Shown here: positions 1 to 9,017 of the stretch, in pieces
Layout of the letters: each line of letters starts with the position of its first letter
Numbering within the stretch: the first letter of the stretch is position 1
Source of the DNA: UBA12088 sp964568345
Lineage (GTDB): Bacteria; Patescibacteriota; Minisyncoccia; Phycocordibacterales; UBA12088
NCBI GenBank assembly: GCA_964568345.1
Contig: CAZMPG010000029.1
Coordinates: 1-15,582 of the forward strand
Direction: 5' to 3'
Length of the DNA stretch: 15,582 bases
Notes under the pieces: generated by a model
Told to the model about the DNA's origin: nothing
What the model saw: the letters and a program-made list of their open reading frames with translations, nothing else
Database searches by the model: none
Program-made: the position numbers and the translations under genes

Positions 1-114
1 CCTCATGCTCCTTGGTCATCAAGGAGTGCAATATGTATCTGAGGTTATGCAGGCGATGACGCCGAGTGGTTTGCAGAGGGAGCCACTCACCGAAAGCCCT
101 CGCACCCTGCCTCA
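1..114. other. Intergenic stretch with small hairpins
   Basis: No convincing gene is seen here. Two stem-loops are visible: CTCCTTG at 8-14 pairs with CAAGGAG at 20-26, flanked by CCTCA (1-5) and TGAGG (40-44), which can extend it; and GAGTGG near 64-69 pairs with CCACTC near 82-87. The first could be the terminator or 3' end of something lying left of the window, but it has no clear T-run. Confidence 0.4.
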
Positions 115-142
115 TTGCCCCTCCCCCAAAATACGCTACACT
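115..142 (+). promoter_or_regulatory. Probable sigma70-type promoter of tRNA-Leu(CAA)
   Basis: TTGCCC (115-120) and TACACT (137-142) are separated by 16 bases. The -10 box ends 9 bases before the first tRNA base, which suits transcription starting just ahead of the mature tRNA. The call is by pattern only. Confidence 0.5.
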
Positions 143-151
143 GGAGCTATT

Positions 152-232
152 GCCGGAGTGGTGAAATGGTATACACGTTCGACTCAAAATCGAATGCCGT
201 AAGGCGTGTGGGTTCGAGTCCCACCTCCGGCA
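152..232 (+). tRNA. tRNA-Leu(CAA)
   Basis: An 81-nt class II tRNA. The acceptor stem pairs GCCGGAG (152-158) with CTCCGGC (225-231), with A232 as discriminator. The anticodon arm is TTCGA-CTCAAAA-TCGAA, giving anticodon CAA, which reads UUG leucine codons. A long variable arm (TGCCGTAAGGCGT region) and a T-arm GTGGG-TTCGAGT-CCCAC are present. CCA is not encoded (CGCG follows), so the end must be added by a CCA-adding enzyme. Confidence 0.97.
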
Positions 233-318
233 CGCGCAGTATTGGCCTCGTCATAGCGAGGTGCTTGTGAGGATGTTGTGGTGTGCTGGACTCCTCTTAA
301 GTGAGCCTTCTCATACAC

Positions 319-350
319 AACACCCGAGCAGTGTTCCCTGCTCGGGTGTT
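319..350. terminator. Hairpin between convergent tRNA-Leu and clpB
   Basis: A perfect 12-bp stem, AACACCCGAGCA (319-330) with TGCTCGGGTGTT (339-350), closes an 8-base loop. It sits between the 3' end of the plus-strand tRNA and the stop codon of the minus-strand clpB at 370. It probably ends transcripts from both sides, although neither strand has a long T-run. The rest of 233-369 shows nothing else. Confidence 0.6.
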
Positions 351-369
351 CTCCGCTACGCCCGTAGCG

Positions 370-3069
<2,700 letters not shown>

Positions 3070-3081
3070 AGGGTTTACGGT

Positions 3082-3115
3082 TACACTCTAGAGTATAGCA
3101 CGCCACACGTGTCAA
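3082..3115 (-). promoter_or_regulatory. Possible clpB promoter with a palindromic operator-like site
   Basis: Read on the minus strand, TG-C-TATACT (extended -10, 3099-3092) lies 22 bases before the clpB ATG, giving a leader of about 16 nt. A TTGACA at 3115-3110 is only 12 bases upstream, too close to be its -35 box. The perfect palindrome ACTCTAGAGT (3085-3094) overlaps the -10 box and could be a repressor site for heat-shock control. It is not a recognisable CIRCE element (TTAGCACTC-N9-GAGTGCTAA). Confidence 0.4.
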
Positions 3116-3122
3116 GGCCAGT

Positions 3123-3336
3123 GAGAGGAAAGTGAAAAGAGGAAAGAAAGGAGACGAAACGAGTAGCATAGTTTTCAGACATAAACGGCACGCGAGGCAA
3201 GGATGCGTGGCAGGTGTATACCGCTACGCAGCACCCACTCGCACTGCACACTGTTTGCCATACTCGCGACTTGCCACTCACTGCCCGTATCTGAAAACTC
3301 TCGTGCTCGTTTCTTTTCACTTTTCACTTTTCTCTC
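3123..3336. repeat. Long imperfect inverted repeat between clpB and the cysteine desulfurase
   Basis: The left arm at 3123-3177 and the right arm at 3291-3336 are related as imperfect reverse complements. Shared blocks include AAAGTGAAAAG, AAACGAG and AGTTTTCAG. The innermost match is AGTTTTCAGA (3170-3179) against TCTGAAAACT (3290-3299). About 110 bases lie between the arms, with no ORF of note. The right arm runs over the last codons of the desulfurase gene. It may be a small inserted element, a folded RNA or a transcription-end structure. Confidence 0.7.
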
Positions 3337-4547
3337 CCCAACCACCGCACAACCTCAATGAACGCCGCGGCGGCACGGTCAACCTCCTCCTCAGAGGTGG
3401 TGCGGGCGAGCGAGAAGCGGACCGCGCTTCGACCGTACTCGGGCCCCTTCCCGAGCGCTGCGACAACCGTACTCCCCGGTGCTTCGTCGAGGAGGCAGGC
3501 GCTCCGCGTCGAGGCGGCAATACCCCGCGCATCGAGCTCGATTACCACCTGCTCCGCATCGAGGCCAAGGACCGATACATTGGCGATGTTGGGGAGACAC
3601 GCCGCGCCACGGGGGCCGTTCACCGCTGCCGCGGGGAGTGCAGCAAGGACGCGCGAGAGAAAGCGATCGCGGAGCTCGGCAACGTGCGCGCAATACGTTT
3701 CCCGCTCTTCCTCGACGATACGGAGCGCTTCGGCAAAGCCGACGAGGAGCGGCGTGGGCGGCGTGCCGGGGCGCAGGCCCGTTTCCTGGCCGCCGCCGTA
3801 GAATATCGGTGCGAGCGCCACCCCGCGCTTCCGGTAGAGACAGCCTACCCCCTTCGGGCCGTAGAGCTTCTGCGCGTCGAGCGTGAGGAGATCGGTGTGG
3901 AGCGCCTGCGCCTTGAGCGCGAGCCACGCGGGGGCTTGGCTCGCGTCAGTGTGGAGGAGCGGCCTCCGCTCCGCACCACACGCACGACGGAGCTCGCGCG
4001 CCAGCGCGCCGAGGGGCTGGATCGTGCCTATCTCATTGTTTGCGAGGATGCACGACACGAGGAAGGTTGCCGGGGTACACGCTGCGCGGAGCGCTTCCGG
4101 GTCCACGAACCCTTCCTGATCAACCGGAAGGTACGTCACGGCGACCCCCTCGCGCTCGAGGGTGCGAAAACATGCAGCGACGGAGCTGTGCTCAATCGCC
4201 GTAGTTATGGCGGCGAGCTCATCTGCCCGCTTCCCTGCTTCGCGGGCGGCGCGGTACGCGCCCATGAGTGCGAGGTTGTTCCCCTCGGTCCCGCCGGAGG
4301 TAAAGATGATCTCGTCGGGTTCGGCGTGGAGCACGGAAGCAACGGTGCGCCGCGCCGCATCCACCGCTCGACGCGCCGCGAGCCCCTCACGGTGGAGCCC
4401 GCCCGTATTCGCGTACACATCGCTCCAGTACGGCTCCATCGCTGCACGTACCCGCGGATCTATCGCTGTTGCTGCGGCGTTGTCGAGGTACACGCGCGGC
4501 AGTGTGTCCGATCGCTCGTGCTGGGGAGTAGGGAGGGTTGCCGTCAT
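3324..4547 (-). CDS. nifS: Cysteine desulfurase, NifS/IscS-like
   Basis: A 407-residue PLP-dependent class V aminotransferase-fold enzyme that should remove sulfur from cysteine as an enzyme persulfide for Fe-S clusters or tRNA thiolation. Visible motifs: VYLDNAAATAI near the N-terminus (about 19-29), SGGTEGNN (84-91), the PLP-stacking histidine in IEHSS (H120), ANNEIGT (169-175), D201 in HTDASQ, the PLP lysine K227 in DAQKLYGPKGVG, and the catalytic cysteine C351 in STRSACLL. Length fits the NifS/IscS group. The residue before the PLP lysine is Gln, whereas His is usual in IscS and SufS. No scaffold protein (IscU/SufU) is encoded beside it. The start at 4547 is favoured because a good promoter lies only 8 bases upstream, so the message may be leaderless. 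The gene diverges from infB. The symbol is a family assignment. Confidence 0.93.
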   Translation of the reverse strand: MTATLPTPQHERSDTLPRVYLDNAAATAIDPRVRAAMEPYWSDVYANTGGLHREGLAARRAVDAARRTVASVLHAEPDEIIFTSGGTEGNNLALMGAYRAAREAGKRADELAAITTAIEHSSVAACFRTLEREGVAVTYLPVDQEGFVDPEALRAACTPATFLVSCILANNEIGTIQPLGALARELRRACGAERRPLLHTDASQAPAWLALKAQALHTDLLTLDAQKLYGPKGVGCLYRKRGVALAPIFYGGGQETGLRPGTPPTPLLVGFAEALRIVEEERETYCAHVAELRDRFLSRVLAALPAAAVNGPRGAACLPNIANVSVLGLDAEQVVIELDARGIAASTRSACLLDEAPGSTVVAALGKGPEYGRSAVRFSLARTTSEEEVDRAAAAFIEVVRWLGREK

Positions 4548-4555
4548 GCTTGCAC

Positions 4556-4584
4556 AGCATACGTACCTGTGGTGTCATTTGCAA
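4556..4584 (-). promoter_or_regulatory. Promoter of the cysteine desulfurase gene
   Basis: On the minus strand, TTGCAA (4584-4579), a 17-base spacer and TATGCT (4561-4556) form a good sigma70-like promoter. The start codon begins 8 bases after the -10 box, so transcription would start at or 1-2 bases before the ATG and leave no room for a ribosome binding site. The -35 box is the same six bases used by infB on the other strand. Confidence 0.65.
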
Positions 4585-4607
4585 CTGGGGGGTTCTTCCG
4601 CTATACT
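4579..4607 (+). promoter_or_regulatory. Promoter of infB-rbfA
   Basis: TTGCAA (4579-4584), an exact 17-base spacer and TATACT (4602-4607) are read on the plus strand. Predicted transcription start is near 4614, giving a leader of about 36 nt before the infB ATG at 4650. No Shine-Dalgarno is visible in that leader. Confidence 0.75.
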
Positions 4608-4649
4608 AGCGGTACTACATGCGACCCGTTCGTACGACATCACTACCCT

Positions 4650-6155
4650 ATGACCGCCCCCTCACTAAGCCGCAGAGCGCGCCCTCCTGTCGTAACCGTC
4701 ATGGGGCACATCGACCACGGGAAGTCTACACTCCTCGACTACATCCGTGCGACCAAGGTCGCTGAGTCGGAAGCAGGCGGCATCACCCAGCACCTCTCCG
4801 CGTACGAGTTTACCCACACGACCGCAGCGGGCGAAGCGCGGCGCATCACCTTCCTCGACACCCCGGGCCACGAAGCCTTCCAGCACCTCCGGAGCCGCGG
4901 CTCGGATGCAGCGGACCTCGCCATCCTCGTCGTCGCGGCAGACGACGGCGTGAAGCCGCAGACCCTCGAAGCACTCCGTGCCATTGAGGGAGCGGGTATC
5001 CCCTTCCTCGTCGCTATCTCCAAGATCGACAAGAACAACGCGAACGTGGAGCGTACCAAGCTCTCCCTCGTCGAGCACGGCGTGTATCTCGAGGGGCTCG
5101 GTGGCTCCATATCGTACGTACCCATCTCCTCGAAGACCGGTGAAGGTATCCCGCTCCTCCTCGACCTCGTAGTGCTTACCGCGGATGTCGAGGAGCTCTG
5201 GTACGACCCCGCCGCACCGGCGCGCGGCGTCGTCATCGAATCGCGCTGCGACCCCAAGCGCGGCATCTCAGCAGTGCTCCTCCTCAAGGAGGGCACGCTC
5301 CATGCGGGCGAGTGCGTCGTCGCCGGCGCCGCGTATGCGCCGCTCCGCATCCTCGAAGACTTCCGGGGCGAGCCGCTCACCGAGGCGACGTGCTCGAGCC
5401 CTGTCCTCGTGGTCGGCTTTTCGACGGTCCCACCGGTCGGCTCCGCGTTCGAGACGGTGCATACCAAGAAGGAGGCGGTTGCGGCAGCGGCGCACCACGA
5501 AGAGGTACCCGCGGCGATCACGAGTACGCATGAAGCGGAGGACGAGGCGGTGTACCTCCAGCCCGTCATCATCAAATCTGACGTCGTCGGCTCGATTGAC
5601 GCTATCAAGCACGAGCTCCGCAAGCTCGAGAATGCTACAACCCGTATCACGATCATCCACGAAGGCGTCGGGCCGGTGAGCGAGAGCGACGTGAAGCACG
5701 CCGGCACAAACCGCTCCACCCTCATCATCGGCTTCAACGTCGGTGTGGACCTCCCTGCCGACGAACTCGCCAAGCGCACGGGCATCGAGGTTGCCCGCTT
5801 CAGCATCATCTACGACCTCGCGGACTGGTGCCGGGAGGCTATCGAGGCGCGGCGGCCAGCCTTCCACGGCGAGCAGGAGGTTGGCCGCGCAAAGGTGCTC
5901 ACCTGCTTCAGCCACACGAAAAAGATGCAGACGGTCGGCTGCAGGGTCGCCTCCGGCACCCTGTCGGTGCACGACCGCGTCAAGCTCTTTCGGGGCGACG
6001 ACGAGCTCGGCCGCGGCAGCATCATGAGCATCAAGGCAGGCAGATCGGACGTATCGAGTATCACCGCGGGGAATGAGTGCGGCGTGCAGCTTGCGCTCGA
6101 GCTCGAGAGCGCCCTCACGTACGGCGCGGAGCTCGTTGCCTTCACCGTGTGCTAA
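4650..6155 (+). CDS. infB: Translation initiation factor IF-2, short form
   Basis: A 501-residue translational GTPase that positions initiator tRNA on the 30S subunit and promotes subunit joining. The G domain begins almost at once: G1 GHIDHGKS (19-26), G2 GGITQHL (43-49), G3 DTPGH (70-74), G4 SKID (124-127) and G5 SSKTGEG (160-166). Then come domain II (about 190-280), domain III (about 301-390, VYLQPVIIKSDVVGS) and the initiator-tRNA-binding C-terminal domain (about 410-501). The long, variable N-terminal region of typical bacterial IF-2 (E. coli forms exceed 700 residues) is absent. The first G4 residue is Ser instead of the usual Asn (NKxD). The ATG at 4650 is chosen because it sits a normal distance from the promoter and just before the conserved G domain, though the frame stays open far upstream. 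rbfA follows after 5 bases. Confidence 0.97.
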   Translation: MTAPSLSRRARPPVVTVMGHIDHGKSTLLDYIRATKVAESEAGGITQHLSAYEFTHTTAAGEARRITFLDTPGHEAFQHLRSRGSDAADLAILVVAADDGVKPQTLEALRAIEGAGIPFLVAISKIDKNNANVERTKLSLVEHGVYLEGLGGSISYVPISSKTGEGIPLLLDLVVLTADVEELWYDPAAPARGVVIESRCDPKRGISAVLLLKEGTLHAGECVVAGAAYAPLRILEDFRGEPLTEATCSSPVLVVGFSTVPPVGSAFETVHTKKEAVAAAAHHEEVPAAITSTHEAEDEAVYLQPVIIKSDVVGSIDAIKHELRKLENATTRITIIHEGVGPVSESDVKHAGTNRSTLIIGFNVGVDLPADELAKRTGIEVARFSIIYDLADWCREAIEARRPAFHGEQEVGRAKVLTCFSHTKKMQTVGCRVASGTLSVHDRVKLFRGDDELGRGSIMSIKAGRSDVSSITAGNECGVQLALELESALTYGAELVAFTVC

Positions 6156-6160
6156 CCACT

Positions 6161-6481
6161 ATGAGCGACCACCACACCCAGCGTACCCTCCAGCTCACCG
6201 AGCTCGCGGCACGGTTCGTGAGCGAGCGGTCGAACCGCACCTCGCTCATCACGGTGACGCGCGCGGCATTCCCCGAGACCGAGGACCGCATCACGTTCTA
6301 CGTGAGCGTCTTTCCCGAGGAGGCAGAGGGCCCAGCGCTCGGCTTCCTCATGCGCATGCGCGGCGAGTGCCGTGAGTACCTCAAGGGACACGCACCGATG
6401 GGCCGTATTCCGCACGTTGAGTTTGTGCTCGATGTCGGGGATAAGCGCCGTCGGCGGGTGGAAGAGCTCCTCCGAGAGTGA
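6161..6481 (+). CDS. rbfA: Ribosome-binding factor A (RbfA)-like
   Basis: A 106-residue small KH-fold-like protein. RbfA binds the immature 30S subunit near the 5' end of 16S rRNA and helps late maturation and cold adaptation. Evidence is the size, the arrangement of an N-terminal helix (TLQLTELAARFVSE) followed by SLITVTR, a beta strand ITFYVSVFP, a helix with ECREYLKGH and the closing strand IPHVEFVLD, and its position 5 bases after infB, a classic neighbour. Sequence identity to model RbfA proteins looks low, so the assignment rests on pattern plus context. No Shine-Dalgarno precedes the ATG, so translation is probably coupled to infB. Confidence 0.85.
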   Translation: MSDHHTQRTLQLTELAARFVSERSNRTSLITVTRAAFPETEDRITFYVSVFPEEAEGPALGFLMRMRGECREYLKGHAPMGRIPHVEFVLDVGDKRRRRVEELLRE

Positions 6482-6487
6482 TATGCT
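6482..6487 (+). promoter_or_regulatory. Possible -10 box for tRNA-Cys
   Basis: TATGCT begins one base after the rbfA stop codon and ends 9 bases before the tRNA-Cys, the same spacing as at the tRNA-Leu(CAA) gene. No good -35 box is found 16-18 bases upstream. The tRNAs may equally be read through from infB-rbfA and processed out. Confidence 0.3.
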
Positions 6488-6496
6488 ACGGAGGGC

Positions 6497-6569
6497 GGCC
6501 CAGTGGTGAAGTGGCTAACACGGCGGTCTGCAAAACCGCTACTCGCCGGTTCAATTCCGGCCTGGGCCT
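6497..6569 (+). tRNA. tRNA-Cys(GCA)
   Basis: A 73-nt tRNA with acceptor stem GGCCCAG (6497-6503) pairing with CTGGGCC (6562-6568) and discriminator T6569, as expected for tRNA-Cys. The anticodon arm is GCGGT-CTGCAAA-ACCGC, anticodon GCA. The T-arm is GCCGG-TTCAATT-CCGGC. CCA is not encoded. Confidence 0.97.
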
Positions 6570-6577
6570 CCGGCGGT

Positions 6578-6653
6578 CGTATACGGGATACGTATACGGG
6601 GTTTGGGGATAAGTCGCACACGTCCCGATTTCCATATACGAAACCCGTATACG
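6578..6653. repeat. CGTATACGGG repeats forming a hairpin between the two tRNAs
   Basis: CGTATACGGG occurs directly at 6578-6587 and 6591-6600 and, with one base fewer, inverted as CCCGTATACG at 6644-6653. The arms 6591-6604 and 6641-6653 (AAACCCGTATACG) can pair over 13 bases with one bulge around a 36-base loop. It could be a tRNA-processing structure, a terminator-like stem without a T-run, or a remnant of an element. Confidence 0.6.
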
Positions 6654-6660
6654 AGCATAT

Positions 6661-6742
6661 GCCCGGGTGGTGGAACTGGTATACACGCACCACTTAAAAT
6701 GGTGTTCCGCAAGGAATGCGGGTTCGATTCCCGCCCCGGGCA
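6661..6742 (+). tRNA. tRNA-Leu(UAA)
   Basis: An 82-nt class II tRNA. Acceptor GCCCGGG (6661-6667) pairs with CCCGGGC (6735-6741), with A6742 as discriminator. The anticodon arm is CACCA-CTTAAAA-TGGTG with anticodon TAA, reading UUA and probably UUG. The variable arm is TTCCGCAAGGAA and the T-arm GCGGG-TTCGATT-CCCGC. CCA is not encoded. Its 3' end is duplicated downstream. Confidence 0.97.
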
Positions 6743-6777
6743 CAGCGAACGAAGCGGAGCGAGTGAGCGTGCACGGG
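6725..6777 (+). repeat. Direct repeat copy A: tRNA-Leu 3' end plus flank
   Basis: A 53-base block covering the last 18 bases of tRNA-Leu(UAA) and 35 bases of GAAGCGGAGCGAG-rich flank is repeated without mismatch at 6912-6964. The flanking bases differ at both ends (T against A at 6724/6911; G against A at 6778/6965). Confidence 0.95.
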
Positions 6778-6911
6778 GAGCGAGCAACCTGCGTTGCTCG
6801 CGTCGGGAATCGAAGCCACGGAGCATCTCGCAAAGCGAGAGCGAGTGGCCGTCCAGGAATGCGAGCTCGTTGGGAGTGCGGAGCACGAACCGAGGAGCCG
6901 CAATTCCGGGA

Positions 6912-6964
6912 CGATTCCCGCCCCGGGCACAGCGAACGAAGCGGAGCGAGTGAGCGTGCACGGG
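6912..6964 (+). repeat. Direct repeat copy B: orphan tRNA 3'-end fragment
   Basis: The second copy, 187 bases downstream of copy A, contains CGATTCCCGCCCCGGGCA but no intact tRNA 5' half. Only weak likeness to the tRNA variable arm (CCGCAA at 6898-6903) precedes it. The 134 bases between the copies hold short inverted repeats (CGAGCAAC..GTTGCTCG at 6781-6800) and no gene. This resembles an attachment-site scar or a REP-like tRNA-derived repeat. Confidence 0.9.
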
Positions 6965-7029
6965 AGGAGTGAGCCTGCGCACACTCCGTGCGAAACGGAA
7001 TGAGGTCCGACCTCTTTCCAGTTTACAAA

Positions 7030-7053
7030 GAAGCCGCACCCCTGTGCGGCTTC
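7030..7053 (-). terminator. Rho-independent terminator of the amidohydrolase gene
   Basis: A perfect 10-bp stem, GAAGCCGCAC (7030-7039) with GTGCGGCTTC (7044-7053), with a 4-base loop. On the minus strand it is followed by TTTGT and starts 13 bases past the stop codon. Confidence 0.8.
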
Positions 7054-7066
7054 ATCCATCATGACG

Positions 7067-8689
7067 TTATGACTCAGGCACCCGCACGCCGTCCTTGAAG
7101 ACGTGCGTGATGGTCCTATCGAGCCTCGCGGCGAATCCGGGGTCGCGGAAACCGTCCTCCACCTCAAAGAGCTTGGTAAGCTCGCGTGAAGCGAGTACGA
7201 CATCTGCCCTTGAACCGGGTTCCAAGGTGCCGCGTGGCACCAAAGTTTCCTCGAAGCAAGCCGCTCCCACCGTTGCCGCCCTGAGTGCATCCTCAAACCC
7301 GAGACACTGATAGTCAGGTTGCGGGGCATGCTGGGTCATGTAGAGCTGATAGAGCATGCTCGACGGCATATCATCGCTCCCGAGGATAAGCTGTAAACCG
7401 TGACCAAGTACAGCCCGGAGCGGGTTTGGTGCTACACGCTGCGCTCCAAGCGCTTCACGACACATCTCCCCGTCGAGAGAGAATGCCGGCTGCATGACGA
7501 CCGTGATACCGTGTTCGCGTGCGTGCAAGAGCGGATGAAACGATCCATCCCATTCCCGTATCGGAAGCTCGAAGTGCTCAATCCGCGCTCGGTTGCAGCG
7601 ACGATCGTACTTCCCCATTTCCTCCCACATAGCGCACACGCGGAGCGCATGTTCGATGCCAAGATCGCCGATCGCATGGATCGCCACCTCGGTCACCCCA
7701 GCACGACGCGCCACCAGGAGTCCCTCAAGCATCTCCTCGAGAGTGTCGAACTCCTCACCGTACCACCCGGTATCGCGGTACGGTTGCCGCATGAGCGCGG
7801 TGCGCTCCTCGATAGTACCGTCTGCAAAGAGCTTCAGCCCGAAGAGGCCGCATGCCGGATCGCATGGACCAAGACTGGTGCCCATAAGCATATTCGATTC
7901 CGCGCTGAAGATGCGAAGAGACTCGAGCTCCCGCGGCCGAAGGTACATCCGCGTGATGGGGAAGCTCGTCCGCAGCCACAGCTTTCGTGCACGGAGCGCC
8001 GCAACGATCTGGCGAAACGTCGTGGGGCAAAGCTCGTGGATGGTCGTCACTCCACGTCTGAGATACCCAAGTAGTGTCTGCTCAATCGCGACGGTGAGCT
8101 CATGCTCGCCGAGGAAGGCGATGGCAAGCTCGAACATTCCGAACGCCACACCTTCCGTCACATGCCCGTCGTCCGTGAGACACCCACGATATGAGGGCCG
8201 TTTGGCGTCAGCGTATGCTTCGAATACACCACTGGCCATTGTCGAAACGACGCCACCGTGGAGCGATGGCCCGAACACCATGACTATCCCTCCTGGAGCC
8301 CAGCTGTCGAGCAGGGTGTTTGTCACCGCGCGCAGGAGCCCATGCGCAAGGCCCATACAGACGATCACACGCCCACTCTCCTGAGCTGCACACCGCACAT
8401 GCGTACCGAGTGCCTCAATGGCGTCCACCTCCGACACATCTATCGTGCCAAGTGCGCGGTGTGCCGCTTCATCAAGCGGGTGGCAGTGCGCGTCCACGAG
8501 ACCGGGAAACATGACGTCGCCATGCACCTCCGGCAACAGGTTGTCGGGGGAACATGTTCGTGCGACCGAGGCTCGCACGTCGTCCGGCGTACCGGCATAC
8601 CGGATCAGCCCCGATGTGTCGCCCACCGCAATAGCCCATGGGGTAGCAACGCCACCCCACACCTCATCCGCAGAGATAACCCGTATCAT
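7067..8689 (-). CDS. Metal-dependent amidohydrolase, YtcJ type (Amidohydro_3)
   Basis: A 540-residue predicted hydrolase of the amidohydrolase superfamily; substrate unknown. Seen in sequence: an N-terminal beta region leading to PGLVDAHCHP with metal ligands H68 and H70, KLFADGT (286-292) whose Lys is the usual carboxylated bridge or equivalent of the YtcJ group, AIHAIGD with H338, RIEH with H372, GSDD with D439/D440 as the final metal-site acid, and a C-terminal return to the small beta domain (GSRADVVLAS). All core residues are present, so the enzyme looks intact. The ATG at 8689 is chosen because GAGGAG lies 6 bases upstream; the frame stays open further upstream, but through a repeat. 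It stands alone, has its own terminator and lies between a tRNA-derived repeat and a MITE-like repeat. That and its ribosome binding site suggest acquisition from outside. Confidence 0.9.
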   Translation of the reverse strand: MIRVISADEVWGGVATPWAIAVGDTSGLIRYAGTPDDVRASVARTCSPDNLLPEVHGDVMFPGLVDAHCHPLDEAAHRALGTIDVSEVDAIEALGTHVRCAAQESGRVIVCMGLAHGLLRAVTNTLLDSWAPGGIVMVFGPSLHGGVVSTMASGVFEAYADAKRPSYRGCLTDDGHVTEGVAFGMFELAIAFLGEHELTVAIEQTLLGYLRRGVTTIHELCPTTFRQIVAALRARKLWLRTSFPITRMYLRPRELESLRIFSAESNMLMGTSLGPCDPACGLFGLKLFADGTIEERTALMRQPYRDTGWYGEEFDTLEEMLEGLLVARRAGVTEVAIHAIGDLGIEHALRVCAMWEEMGKYDRRCNRARIEHFELPIREWDGSFHPLLHAREHGITVVMQPAFSLDGEMCREALGAQRVAPNPLRAVLGHGLQLILGSDDMPSSMLYQLYMTQHAPQPDYQCLGFEDALRAATVGAACFEETLVPRGTLEPGSRADVVLASRELTKLFEVEDGFRDPGFAARLDRTITHVFKDGVRVPES

Positions 8690-8695
8690 CGAATT

Positions 8696-8755
8696 CTCCT
8701 CTATTATTTCAATGAATCCACTGCGCATGATGACACAAAAAGTCTGGTATTGCAA
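8696..8755 (-). promoter_or_regulatory. Ribosome binding site and possible promoter of the amidohydrolase
   Basis: On the minus strand GAGGAG (8701-8696) sits 6 bases before the ATG and decides the start. Upstream, TTGCAA (8755-8750), a 17-base spacer and CATCAT (8732-8727, 4 of 6 consensus bases) make a possible promoter with a leader of about 30 nt. The RBS is clear and the promoter is tentative. Confidence 0.5.
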
Positions 8756-8773
8756 TGACCTGCTCCGTAATCC

Positions 8774-9017
8774 CTCACACCCTCCGCATGCTGTCACTGC
8801 GAGCCCCCGCCTGCTGTGGGGATGACCGCAGGCCTTCAGCCGCGAGCAGAGGTGGCGGGAAGCAGTCCATTGAATCTGAGCGGCATTTCGGTACCATGGC
8901 GAGCACGATCCTGGATTACTTCGTCGCCTCCCGGCGGGTCGGCTTCTCGCAATGACACCGACATCGGGCCGTGGAGGGTGTGAGCAATTACTCTGCTCCT
9001 CATTGTCCTCCGCACGG
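8774..9017 (+). repeat. MITE-like palindromic repeat, copy 1
   Basis: About 244 bases closely matching 12830-13064 in the same orientation. It has nested inverted ends: CTCACACCCTCC (8774-8785) against GGAGGGTGTGAG (8973-8984), TGTCACTGCGAG against CTCGCAATGACA, and GAAGCAGTCCA against TGGATTACTTC. The GTCATTGCGAG/GAAGCAATCC words are typical of dispersed palindromic repeats found between genes in many bacteria. There is no transposase. It lies directly upstream of the amidohydrolase. Confidence 0.9.

Noticed and set aside
3085..3094. CIRCE/HrcA operator at clpB
   Set aside because: The palindrome ACTCTAGAGT lacks the TTAGCACTC-N9-GAGTGCTAA layout, so it is reported only as an unassigned palindrome.
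3132..4649. Possible 506-residue N-terminal extension of IF-2, in frame and open
   Set aside because: It is antisense to the cysteine desulfurase, Arg-rich and unlike an IF-2 N-domain. The promoter at 4579-4607 and the ATG at 4650 fit the short form.
6551..7039. Minus-strand ORFs reading like CPGRESNPH or GGNRTRI
   Set aside because: These are well-known false translations of sequence antisense to tRNA genes and their 3'-end repeats.
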